Below are positions 11,091-21,325 of a stretch of 43,425 bases of DNA, in pieces (within the stretch, counting starts at the first letter, position 1; every line of letters begins with the position of its first letter). The DNA comes from Fragilaria crotonensis. Taxonomy: Eukaryota; Bacillariophyta; Fragilariophyceae; Fragilariales; Fragilariaceae. The position numbers were made by a program, and so were the translations under genes. Location of the stretch: NCBI GenBank assembly GCA_022925895.1, contig JAKSYS010000533.1, positions 1 through 43,425 on the forward strand. Reading direction: 5' to 3'. Under the pieces are notes generated by a model. That model saw nothing but the letters and a program-made list of their open reading frames with translations. It was not told the DNA's origin and ran no database searches.

Positions 11091-13699
11091 AGTGCTCCGG
11101 TCCGTTCCTCACTACTCCTGTACTACAGCGTCAACCAGCAAAGGAAGAACAAGCATATAAACATGGTGTCTGGATTAGAATTCTTTTGCCTTAAAGGCAC
11201 ACTTGTTGACAGTTTTCTTTAAGGTTGAACAAATAGATAGATGATGGGTATGCTATGCAGCTATTGTGATGGAAAATCATGAAGATGATATGATTTGTCA
11301 AGTCTTCATTCTTTGAGTTTTTCCTTAACATGGCTGGCATCAGGACAGGTGAGTCACTCAAATTGAGTCTAATATGCAAAATCAAGTGGGTATGACTTTT
11401 TTGCATGTTACACATTCATGTGAAATGTATGTGTTGTTATGAGTCTGCTGTTGTGGAAGTGGTTCTTGAGTCCTCAGAAAGGAACACATTCGAATTGCTG
11501 GTGATCTGAACAACAGGAATATCTTGGAGTTTGTGGTGAAACTCATGCTTTTTGCAACTGACACTGGTTCAATTAAATTAGTAGCCAGTGCTGGTAGTTC
11601 TTTGGAATGTGCCATAGGATAAAAAATGAGTTGTCAACAAAATTTATTTTTCAAAAGTGACTGTGACTGTGACCATGCCTGTTGAGTTGTTTTTTGCTGG
11701 TGATGTTAGACTTGGCAAAACGTATGTAGTGGATCCTCACACCTTCACTAGCTTGCTGGAACATCAGTCTGACTACTTAACACTGTGATTTCATTTACTT
11801 GTTGTTACAGTAGTCAGCAATTAAACTACAAAGATAAAATTCGCGAGCAGGAAAAATCCTGAATTTAATGTGTTCTAACTTGTGAACGGTCACTCCTCAC
11901 CAAAAACAAGCTACTAGTACAGTAACACCATGTGTTTTAGGGTGTACTACAATATGCTGGGTAGTCACTACATAAATCTTCCTGAATGAATACAATCAAA
12001 TCACCAATTTCTCAATCTGTCCAGGTACTGTGGTAGTTTGATTTGTCCAGATACTCTGTCCATGCTTGTATTGCTGGAGTTCTTGGAGTAATAAAGTACT
12101 GTACTCCAAATAATTTTCTTATCCTACATTCAGCTCTGACTGTCACAACACCACCTCAGGAGTACTAGCTAACTACTTCCAATTTCCAGTTCAACCCTCC
12201 TGTATGACCTTTTGCATAAAATTGTCAACAATGACTGAACCTGGCTGTCACATACGTTAGTCTTGTGGAAATCATGATTTTCAAGCTTCAATGCTGTATT
12301 TATACAGACTTTTGTGTTGATACTGAGAGGGAGGCACTTAATAGATTGCAACCAGCCACAGTCCCCCGCTTCTTAACAGAGAGAACAACAAGGTACACAA
12401 CACCCTCTTTTTCTATGTAGTGGAACCATGAACCAGCATCACTAGAGCCAGCTCACAAGAAGGGTTGTTTCAAGGGTCTCTGCTATCTTGTGGACAGTAC
12501 TATGGATCAGCTTCTCTCACACAGAAGCTAATCAAGAGATTAGTGGAGGGTGGGCCATATGACCATGTAGGAAACCCTCACCAGAAATGTTATGTACTTG
12601 TGGCTGGTGGGTGTGATTGATTCTGGTATCAGATGTGTGAACACTGGTTCTTGAGAGTGGTGCAAGTGGGAGGAAGACTCAAACACAAAGACTTGAAGGG
12701 GTGTGATGCTGCTTGTAATGCATCTGTTATTGATGCCATGGTACAATGAGCCAATTCTTTTTGTGCATTTGTGCCTTGGAGCTTGGTACTTGCCAAGACC
12801 TCAAGTACTTCTGTTGATGCAGCCAGTCTTACTGTGGTGGGAATTTAAAGATAGTAGATAAGCCATGACCGTAGCTCTAGAATATATGCTGCTGGTGTTG
12901 CTTTGAAAAACCAAGAATGGAAGACCAGGATAAATTTCCTGGCATGCACAACTCTACTGAGAGATCCAAAAAGGCATACATGTCTTTTGAGAAATGAAGA
13001 CTACATTATGTAAGATCTACACCAAGGAAAGTAATCTGGGGTCAGGCTGTTATGATTATGTTTGCAGTGTAATTTACTTAGATTATCATTTTGAAAGACT
13101 TACTGGTTCTTATCTTTGATTGATTTATGACTTATAATGGAGTGTTGACAAACAACAAATAAGCTCACAATCCTACAGAGAAACAAACAAAGAAAAAGCC
13201 GAGTATAAATAATACTGTATTACCAGGTACTCGAGTACCTGGTACTGTTTTATTGCATTTGCGTTCAGTATAGTTATCCTGGTACATACTACTGTACCAC
13301 GACAATAAAGTCAACATGCCGGTAGGTCTGTAGTTTTCATATAACGTGATGTATGGTACACAACTATGCATACAGCAGACGTGTAGAGCATGAGATGTGT
13401 AGCGATGTACTACGTACACGGAGTACCGAGTACCAAGTACCAAGACAGCAGGTGTTATTCAGGAAGCAAGAGGTCTAATTTTTCGATATTCTCCTTCAGT
13501 ACGGTAAATGTGCGCTCGGTGTGATGCATACTCTAGGAATTGATCCAGTAGCGTGGACTTGGTACATCTGGCTACGTTTTGTACGATTAATACTAGGCCT
13601 ACGGGGTTGCACAACCGGTTGCAAAAAAAATGGGTACGGGCACAGTAGTCAATCGACGGGGACCCCAGTGGCCGTGGAGGGAGTGTGCGAGGTCTCCAA
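11091..13699. other. AT-rich stretch without recognisable genes
   Basis: From about 11180 the base composition turns visibly AT-rich and no open frame of convincing size or family resemblance occurs on either strand. Near 13200 the composition returns to that of the left cluster and GTAC motifs reappear. It may be an old degraded insertion; I see no terminal repeats for it. Confidence 0.5.
13221..13244. repeat. Perfect 24-bp palindrome centred on TCGA
   Basis: TACCAGGTAC, then TCGA, then GTACCTGGTA: exactly self-complementary. It shares the TACCAGGTAC arm with the palindrome at 938-953, 12 kb away. Located in non-coding DNA about 0.46 kb left of the copia element. Confidence 0.85.
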
Positions 13700-13856
13700 T
13701 GAGTAAAAGTAGACGTGCTAAGGGAGACGGTGCAACGATATGCTAGTAACGGGTATAGATCATGGGATAGGTCAAGTTGTGAGATCGAGCTATGAGATCG
13801 AGCTATTGTACCGCATACTGTACAGTCGTGTACCGTACAACGCATACAATAAATCA
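13700..13856 (-). repeat. 3' LTR of copia-1 (157 bp)
   Basis: Identical to 19631-19787. In plus-strand letters it starts TGAGTAAAAG and ends AATAAATCA. It contains a tandem 13-mer (AGATCGAGCTATG with its next copy) near 13781-13806. Very short for a copia LTR. Confidence 0.92.
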
Positions 13857-13866
13857 GTCCCCTCGA
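13857..13866 (-). other. Polypurine tract of copia-1
   Basis: Read on the minus strand, GAGGGGAC abuts the 3' LTR. This is where the plus-strand primer of reverse transcription normally lies and it fixes the element's direction. Confidence 0.6.
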
Positions 13867-14014
13867 ACTAATCAGACGAAGTCGGGCAAGTCGCTTAGTT
13901 CGTCGTAATATAGCCAGCGAGATGTAAGCAAAACATCGGATCAAAGTGATATTTAGTCGTCAAAAGACGATCAAGGTAACCCGTAGAACCCTTCGAACCT
14001 CGATGAGGGGGTTA

Positions 14015-14932
14015 TCAACGATGATCGGCAAGGTCGTACAAGATCAATCCCACAAGGTGATCATACTTCTGTCCACCTGGGATAAACTTCATACTTATGT
14101 CCGCGGGGTTGTCGTGGATTGACACATGTCCAGTCAGACATTCACCCAGAGCTACCGCCTCGCGAACTGTATGATTACGTACGGAATTGGACTTCTTTTT
14201 CAAAGTCGATTCGGGTCGTTGCGTGTTGTGTATCACATGTCCCCAAACAAATGAAGGAGGGACCGGATAGCTGTACACCCATCATTCGGAGCCTGTGGCG
14301 AAGACTGCAAAGAGTACCCATGCCTTGCTTCATTGCCACGAATTTGGCCCCGAGGATACTAGTCTCAATCGTGGACTGTTTCCTTGAGAAGAACCACGTA
14401 ATCAGTGACTGCTGATTCATGTTGATGATGAAGCTAATTCACCTGTTCATGAAGCTCCGGCATGATCGGAATCCACAAGTAGGCAAAGATCTACTGCTTC
14501 CCTTGTGGCTCCGGCGTATTCGGAGGTTTCGCCTCCTTCACGTTCCCGTAACATTGCTTCCAATCGCATTACTTAGACGAGGGCATGTCTATCACGAGAT
14601 ACGTCGGGTCGAACGCAGTCCTTGCGTTGTATTTCTTCGTATTGAGATAGTCGCGAAGTATAAAAGACAGCGGTCAAATGGCCGTCACGAGGTCGCTTGA
14701 GCAAGACAAAACGACAACTCCGACATCTCAGTTGTGATATCGATTCGCCCCAAGTCAATGCACCATCGCAGAACACCAATCTGCGTCTGGGAGAACGAAG
14801 AGAGGTAGCGTCCAACAACGGGCTAGTAACATCGACTCCAGGCACATAGTTGGAAGGAACGGTCTCTCTGCTTGCTATATCCAATGCCGCGTGGGGAAGT
14901 TTACATCGTGGAACTTCTGAACGTTTGTGCAC
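14015..14932 (-). pseudogene. copia-1 RT connection / RNase H remnant
   Basis: Recognisable pieces of the 3' end of a copia polyprotein in several frames: LPNGVQCWAMS and a VPGVDVTSPL segment (end of RT), then SLITWFFSRKQSTIETS with AKFVAMKQ and LRHRLRMMGV (RNase H), then ESTLKKKSNSV, VREAVALGECLTGH, NPADISMKFIPGGQK and HLVGLILYDL, the usual C-terminus. Stops and frame changes are frequent, more than elsewhere in the window. Nearest relatives by memory are the abundant diatom and oomycete copia polyproteins. Confidence 0.8.
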
Positions 14933-15030
14933 GGCCTCGTGGATGTACTCACTGGACGAACTCGCTCATCGCCCAACATTGCACTCCGTTCGGCAACGTG
15001 GCATTTCACAACGTCGTACCCAAGTAAAAC

Positions 15031-16049
15031 TCAGGGTCGCAAATAGAGGCAGACCTTAGACACGCGTCCGGATCTGCCACGCATGATCCTCAGCCCAAAC
15101 GCCGCAATCATGCAGTCGGCCAAACGATACATGAAATCAGCATCAGCAGTTTTAAGACTGTATAGTGCCCGAACACTTACTGCCACTATTTCAGCATTGG
15201 CCTCAAATAACAGACCGAGTCGACACCAGATCTTCTCACCCTCTGGTGCCGTCAGGTAATCATTTTCAAAGTCGGAAATCGTCACCTCTAAGTCGTTCAG
15301 ATCAGCCAAAAGTCTGAAAGAACGCTTGCGTATGCCACATATGTTGGTCGCGATTCCGTCACGTGGCCGCCGGCCACCAAGCAAGCTTTCCGTTGAAAGT
15401 CTTCCATCTGAATATCGAAAACAAGATGGTAGTGGATCTCCTAAAAGGGAGAAGGTTCCGAGTCGCCTTTCATTACCTGAAAAGGCTATTCGCACCTTAG
15501 TCATCTCTGTCCGAATGGCATCCGGCCATAAAGTGTTACCGTTCTCGCGGTCGATGCGGGTGCAATCTTCACACTTTTGGAACTTCGAGTCCAAATTTAT
15601 GCATCCTCCACTTCTGGTTTCGGTGATTTATGGTCGCAATTATCCAAGCGCGACGCTTTAATTGTGAACGGAACCCACCACGCGAAGCGGGTTTGCTCTT
15701 GATTCCTTCTTGAGCGATTGCGTAGTCAGCTAGGTTCACATGAAATGCTTCCATATTTCCATTCGACATAGAGTTGCCAACCCTTCGTCGTTTCGCGATG
15801 ATGCCAATTCAATCCTTGCTGGACGAGCATATCTGCAAGTTAGACCGCAGAACCGTCTTCTTCATGATGAACAATCCCCTTCTGCAGGAGAAATCGATTG
15901 CCCTCTGTGTCGCACATCGTATAAATCTTCTGCATGATCACATTGGCCGATAGTTCTGCCGTTTGGCCGTCGGCGAACTCAACATTATAAGTTTGAATGT
16001 CCAAGCAGGATCGGATTGTGGTTCGCCCTTCTGACAGGACTTCCATCAA
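15031..16049 (-). pseudogene. copia-1 reverse transcriptase remnant
   Basis: The pre-RT segment is clear (YNVEFADGQTAELSANVIMQ, EGNRFLLQKGIVHHEEDGSAV, then VNLADYAIAQ and KFGLEVPK). It is followed by RT proper: GNTLWPDAIRTEMTKVRIAF, DFENDYLTAPEGEKIWCRLG, VRALYSLKTADADFMYRLAD. The first catalytic Asp block is recognisable. The next segment, which should contain the YVDD motif between the DxWLKP-like and YLGxKL-like blocks, is absent: KVCLYLRP is followed almost directly by YLGTTL. The enzyme cannot be active. Confidence 0.82.
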
Positions 16050-16494
16050 GCAAGTGCAACCTTTGCACTCAATATCTTATCGCCGTTTGGCAGAGTCACC
16101 TCGGCCCCAATAGACTGATCGAACGTGTCAGCATCAGGCTCATCATCGGCGTCAGGAACTCAAGGCACTTCGCCGTCATCATCATCGACGTAATTCGAGA
16201 ATGTTAGGCAGAGTCTCTAGGTCAACAAATTCTGGGTTTGTCGCAAAATCCTCACATTTGTATTCGTCCCCTAGAACCGAGTTTGCCTTCTCCGTAAAGT
16301 CCTCGCACTTTGTTTCTTCATCGACTCGTCCGCCAATTCGTCTGGCGTCAACGAGCGAACAGTCGAACAATAAACCGTTTGGCCATTCCGCTTAAGGACT
16401 TTCCTTGTCACAGCGGGACCTATCTGGATAGCAGGGCCCAAATCGTGGCCCAACACCATCGATGCACTCGAACAGCGCAAATGGTGGTACGACA

Positions 16495-16535
16495 GCAGTT
16501 TAGCCGCTAACGACGGCAGTTTAGCCGCTAGCAAC
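16495..16535. repeat. 21-bp tandem duplication at the integrase deletion
   Basis: GCAGTTTAGCCGCTA occurs twice, 21 bp apart, exactly where homology jumps from the front to the back of integrase. This looks like a repair or slippage scar. Confidence 0.7.
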
Positions 16536-17123
16536 GGCCTCACCCGTCAAATTTATAAATGTCGTGCGCGGTTAGAGATCTAACATATGCCTCTCATTCC
16601 AGGCAATCACCCCAAAGGCGCTTGGGCGTACCGGTTCGAATCGTTTGCCTCTCGACACCCGACACCCTCTTCAATTGTCTGATTGCGACCTCCGCATTTT
16701 TCGACCACGGCGTGTGTGGCTCCGTGGTCCGTTTTCGTCATGGGGTACACAGTACGCACGACACAGCCATCAGACGTTGTAAATACTTGTGCATATTTAT
16801 AATTCCTTCGCGAATTAGTATTCAATATCAGAGTGTCGGTGAAGCAATCAGGAGATGTGAAAGACGACGGTACCGTAGCTGATAGACGTTAGTGCAGAAC
16901 CGACGTGACAGCATCGGATGCAGTACAGTGGTGCATAGTATGCCAGCACATTGACGAGTCATCATGTATACAGCATACGCTTCGCAGTTTGCATGTCAAT
17001 TTCCCAATTCCTTGCCAACTAGAGTTGAGGACCAAATGGCTTTCCGGCGAGCAACGACCGGAGCGATGCAGTCGCACGGGTAAAGGAATGATCTCGAGCG
17101 TCTGCGAAGTAGTCGATAGAGGA

Positions 17124-17309
17124 ATAGTCGCCTGGACGGTGGCGGTGCTTTGATTCGGTCCCCTGTTTCCGAGCGAGCATAGTCGCCTGGACGGTGGCGG
17201 TGCTCCGATTCGGTCCCCTGTTTCCGAGCGACCGAGCGAATTACATGTTGGAAACCGAGCATAGTCGCCTGGACGGTGGCGGTGCTCCGATTCGGTCCCC
17301 TGTTTCCGA
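17124..17309. repeat. Three 49-bp repeats inside copia-1 pol
   Basis: Units at 17124-17172, 17179-17227 and 17261-17309 start ATAGTCGCCTGGACGG and end CCCCTGTTTCCGA. Copies 2 and 3 are identical; copy 1 differs at CTTTG for CTCCG. Spacers are 6 and 33 bp. On the minus strand each encodes a GDRIGAPPPSRR-like peptide. The array is unlike any copia domain and was presumably gained after decay began. Confidence 0.85.
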
Positions 17310-17903
17310 CAGGTATTTCGTGAGCGCAGCTTCCTCGTCGGTGAAAGCTTTGTCATATGGGTCTCACGGGAGAGCCTCCTCGCCCGTGAGCGTGACATGA
17401 GGGAGCCTCTCATATGCTTCGATGGGCGACTGCCGAGGCCGAAAGGTCAAGGTGACACCACGGACCGAGAGCGGAGGCACGTACGGGGCGGAGGTGTCGT
17501 CAGCGGTGGGAATCACCAACAAGCGTGTCAGGTCATTGACAGTTTCGGTTAAGAAACGAGGAATGTTTTTTAAATCATAACATCATTCGGTGCGATATCA
17601 GGGATATGGATCGCCTGATGGACCATGAGACGAAAATACTGTTTCATCGCTTACGAAATCATTGAACGCGAGCGCCGCCGAAACAGTGAAAGATCCGTGG
17701 CGACAGGACCTGATTGGTTGTAACCCGACACGTTTTCCTGACGATCGTAGTCACGGACTACTAAACAATTACTGCCTACTACGGCACAGTGGTCGGCTTG
17801 GGAGTCGTGATCGGATGCAGATTCATGGACAACCGACTTGTCGAGCAATCCCAATGGTCGAATGGCGGCCAAGCGTGCGCAGCGTCACTTCTTGGGCTCG
17901 TCG

Positions 17904-19140
17904 TTAGAGACTTTCTTCTGGCGCGGGAGCGCCGCGTTCATGCGATTGCTGGCGCCATTTCGCACTCGTTGCGGGCTCATCGGCCGACGTGCCGGAGTCC
18001 TTTGAAAAGAGAGTGCTGTCATCATCTGCAACCGAGGTCTTCTTCAGTTGCATCGCCGATTGGGACATCTGGCGGTTGACGGCACGTCGCTCTCTTGGCG
18101 CTTCGTTATCATATACTATCATTCGCGCCACACTTAAGGCGCTTGGAAGCAAGATCCTTTCTTCGAAGTCTGGCGAATGTAGTCCTGGTGCAGAGTTACG
18201 CATGCTTCAAAATTGGAGCGCAACATTTCCACAGACGTAATGCGTGTTTTGACGGCATCAAACTTGTCGGTTTTGATACCATCAACAAGAGAGGTGTCGA
18301 ACCTTCGAACGTGGATTGATACCCACATGTCCGTGCTCTATCAAGCCTTCCAACACCAAGTGCTGCTGCTTGTGCACATATTTGTCGAAATTTGAGCGAC
18401 GCTGCTCGCTGTGGTAGACTGTATACTCCAGCTTGTCTTCGGCCATCGTGGCCATGCTGTCGACATGCTGCGGGCCCAAGTAATGGCTGTAGAAGCTTTG
18501 ATAGCTAGGCCATCCTACCATCTCCGGTTTCCGCGCTGGTTTGTCATTCGTCCAGGCACGGTCTTTGCGAGTGATGCGCAAGATTATGTCCAATACCTTC
18601 TCGCGATTGACAGGTAGCTAGACAGGATTTGCCGTCGCGATCATTCCATCCTGCTGCACTGTTGGGAAGATCTCCTCATCGGGCGCAATCACCTCAGTGT
18701 CACATATGACGTATGCTAGCGGGATCTTACGTTTTTTTTCAAGCACCGAGCGTAGGTACTTGTCGATGGCTTTTATCGTTTTCGGCCAGTCCTTCAAGTT
18801 GATGATGGGCAAGTCATCAGGATACTTGTGGTGGATTCGAACTCACGATATTCGCAAATGCTGCAAATGTTGTCGAGCGTAACGTTTGCGATGACCACTG
18901 TACAACTCCGAGGCACCTGCCTGATGGCGAAGGTAGAACGCTTCTGGATCTGCGCGGATCCAGCGGTGGCCCCGTTGCGTGGAGGAATCGTTCCTCAGGG
19001 CAACTTTTGATCTTGTCATCAGACTGGACTCTGATCTCCACTAGGGAGTTAATGCCCTGGTCCTCGACAAGGACTCGAGCAGCCTGTTCAGAGAACCCGA
19101 TACGGCCCAGCATAGCCGTGCGCATTGCAGGGATATCCAT
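17904..19140 (-). pseudogene. copia-1 gag remnant
   Basis: Gag-like text of the diatom/oomycete copia type in order: AMLGRIGFSEQAARVLVEDQGI; INLKDWPKTIKAIDKYLRS and IPLAYVICDTE; FYSHYLGPQHVDSMATMAEDKL, YHSEQRRSNFDKYV and LVLEGLIEHGHVGINPRSKVRHL; then GIKTDKFDAVKTRI and CVTLHQDYIRQTS; and a Gln/Ser/Lys-rich tail. Frame changes separate the blocks. Gag is more complete than pol. Confidence 0.8.
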
Positions 19141-19611
19141 GTCAGCATAGAACTCAAAACCGAGAAACCGAAAGAGCGATCAAGGACCCTCCCTGAAGTT
19201 CCGGGGTCAATCCCTGTTGGATGCGTTCAACGGAGATCACGTATTACGCCAGTGCGAGTATAATCATTCGTACTGTATAATATATACTCTTGCCTAACGG
19301 GCGATGTATGAATCTTTCATCCGCGATGGTACGGATCGAAGGATGGATGTGATCAATCCATCAATCGGTTGTCGAGATCGGTTCGACAAATTGAATGGGG
19401 ATCAGATAATCACCTCATTCCGATTCAGGCCACATGCACCATCTCGCATGTTATGGTTCACTGGTTTCAACGGGTAATTTTATGGCAGTTCAACGCATGC
19501 CTGGGCACAGCTGACAAGTCACTCGACGCGAGCGAAGGGAGCAGCCTATTCACTTCAGAGCATGTACATTGCCATCAGACTTGACAGATAACATCGTTCG
19601 TCATCATCCAG

Positions 19612-19630
19612 AGCGTTGGGTCTGATAAAC
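19612..19630 (-). promoter_or_regulatory. Candidate tRNA primer-binding site of copia-1
   Basis: The minus-strand sequence leaving the 5' LTR is GTTTATCAGACCCAACGC. TATCAGA resembles the core of initiator-Met-tRNA binding sites (TGGTATCAGAGC), but the leading TGG is absent, so this is tentative. Confidence 0.3.
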
Positions 19631-19787
19631 TGAGTAAAAGTAGACGTGCTAAGGGAGACGGTGCAACGATATGCTAGTAACGGGTATAGATCATGGGATA
19701 GGTCAAGTTGTGAGATCGAGCTATGAGATCGAGCTATTGTACCGCATACTGTACAGTCGTGTACCGTACAACGCATACAATAAATCA
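19631..19787 (-). repeat. 5' LTR of copia-1 (157 bp)
   Basis: Base-for-base copy of 13700-13856. By position relative to gag and the purine tract it is the promoter-bearing LTR. No TATA box is obvious in the minus orientation. Confidence 0.92.
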
Positions 19788-21325
19788 CCAAGGTTCGCCA
19801 ATACAAGGGCCGAGTCGTGAGTCGTGAATAAAGGAAGAATGAGGAGGAGGAACCATTTCACTTTGACGTCTGGCTCGCGCTACACTGGATCTGCCAGTGT
19901 GATCATCAATCTGATGGCGTCGGCAAAAAATTATTACAAAAAGCAAACATTATTGTAATTACAATTCAAAACCTTTCCAGCTTGGATGTATCAACACTAT
20001 GGCCAAAATCTTGGTTTGTGTCCACCAGAGCATTTAATCTCAAACTTAACAGCTGGAATTTGCTATACTTGCAGAATCCAACAAAACTTTTTTGGGTTGA
20101 ATTAGGGAATGAGCTGTTTGTCATGGCTCACTCAACATTACCTTTCAAAAAGTTCATGCTGGTTTTCTTTCCAAAATGAACTGCTTACTAAAGTAGAAAG
20201 ACTCCAGGGTTCTGAATTGTTTACATTTGTAAAATGGCGACCAAGGAGAACTCTTAATTGCTCTTTCAAATGTAGATCCCTTGCTGTCTATTTGAGGTTA
20301 AGTCAGATTTGTCCATTCTCATAGTATTGGACATGCACTAGCAAGGCCTCCAGCATGATATTTTTCTTAGTGGATTCATGGCTTTTCCTAGTGGGCCCAG
20401 ATATTATTGAAGGATTGAAGTGCACTCTATGATTGAATAGCTTCCAATCTCATCTTCAATCCTCCTGCTGCAATTTCATCAATGATTTCAACACCTTGCT
20501 GCTACACCTTCACCAGCAACAGTCAATCCATCAGAATTTGAGATGCATTTTTTGAGGAATCCCTTTATGCTGTCATGCAACACACCAGTTAGAAGATCTG
20601 GAAGAACAGGTAGAATGTCATCAAGGATTCTCCCAGCATACACACTCTGCAGTTAACTTCACAAAAGTTGGAAAAAATGTCCAGAATTGTGAGCAAAAGG
20701 CAACTCATTCCTAAGGGACATTATCACAGGGGGTCTGGTGGCCCAGCTTCACAGCTGTCTGCTACCCTACCAACTGATCAATAACAACGAGCATCTGCTC
20801 CCATCAAGCTGAACTAGCAACCTCCTCTATCGCTTTGCTGGACTGAGATCAATAATATTACACAAATTGAAAAAGAAAAACATAGTACACAACAAGATCT
20901 TCCATTGCCCTTATCTCATTCTTCAGACAAAATAGCAATGCTCCTGTTGGCGATCCAGTTTTTAAGGTCCTCTACATCTTCACACCTGCAGAATTATTGT
21001 TGACACTGTGTTCCCATCAATGAAGAAGGAACGCATCTCTTTTGCATAATCTAAGCCTTGCTACTTGCTCATGGTTGTTTGAAAACAACCTTAGGTGTGC
21101 TGTTTATGATAGTCCAACGTCCAACATGATGTGTTTCTAGAGGCTCTAAGCCATTTTAAAGTGGTACCAGGTTTTCATACATCGTTTTGTTTGGAACTTT
21201 GAAGACATGCCCTGGCAACTTACTGGCAATAGCCACTCATATATGAAAGCGATATTTCAAACAAACATGTCTCCATGGAAGCTGAGGATTTGTCATTAAT
21301 GGACATTTCTATATTATAAGAAAAA
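19788..21325. other. AT-rich stretch; possible coding remnant on minus strand
   Basis: No intact gene. On the minus strand near 20640-20430 a stretch reads like protein (YAGRILDDILPVLPDLLTG, KGFLKKCISNSDG, then in another frame VEIIDEIAAGGLKMRLEAIQ and a stop). I do not recognise the family. It could be the decayed C-terminus of a gene or transposon. A TIR-like motif lies at 21141-21167. Confidence 0.35.
21141..21167. repeat. Solo end resembling the 0.7-kb TIR family
   Basis: GCTCTAAGCCATTTTAAAGTGGTACC matches the right ends of the elements at 36481-37218 and 42017-42756 with small differences. No partner end is seen nearby. Confidence 0.45.

Larger units (their letters stand above)
16190..17900 (-). 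pseudogene. copia-1 protease and truncated integrase
   Basis: The protease region near 17800 reads DSQADHCAVVGSNCLVVRDYDR, matching the DTxADTC active-site type of this copia group. Next come NDLTRLLVIPTADD, SVRGVTLTFRPRQSPIEAYE and TGEEALP..DPYDKAFTDEEAALT, the linker before integrase. Integrase itself is reduced to YKYAQVFTTSDG and VYPMTKTDHG near 16780, then jumps to VLGHDLGPAIQIGPAVTRKVLKRNGQTVY and RSLTPDELAD near 16440. Most of the DDE catalytic core is deleted. A 49-bp repeat array (17124-17309) and a 21-bp tandem duplication (16495-16535) lie in the rearranged part. Confidence 0.78.
13700..19787 (-). mobile_element. Ty1/copia LTR retrotransposon (copia-1), defective, identical LTRs
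   Basis: A 6.1-kb element bounded by two 157-bp direct repeats that match base for base and run TG...CA. The host word CCAA stands immediately outside both ends (13696-13699 and 19788-19791), a probable short target duplication. Internal homology on the minus strand is in copia order: gag (right), protease, integrase pieces, reverse transcriptase, RNase H (left). A purine tract next to the left LTR confirms the orientation. The core of integrase and the RT catalytic YxDD region are missing, so it could not move on its own. Confidence 0.9.

Noticed and set aside
10484..11222. Long plus-strand open frames of 236 and 116 codons
   Set aside because: They exist only because the 8-bp minisatellite has no stops in any forward frame; the flanking codons match nothing and lie upstream of, and antisense to, nothing meaningful.
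16620..16650. GGTTCGAATC resembling a tRNA T-loop
   Set aside because: No acceptor stem, D-arm or anticodon arm can be folded around it; it lies in the integrase remnant.
17124..17309. Evenly sized repeats as a CRISPR-like array
   Set aside because: Only three units, unequal spacers, eukaryotic nuclear context and inside a retrotransposon.
16889..17413. 174-codon minus-strand open frame
   Set aside because: Its body is the 49-bp repeat array and its frame disagrees with the copia-1 homology on either side.
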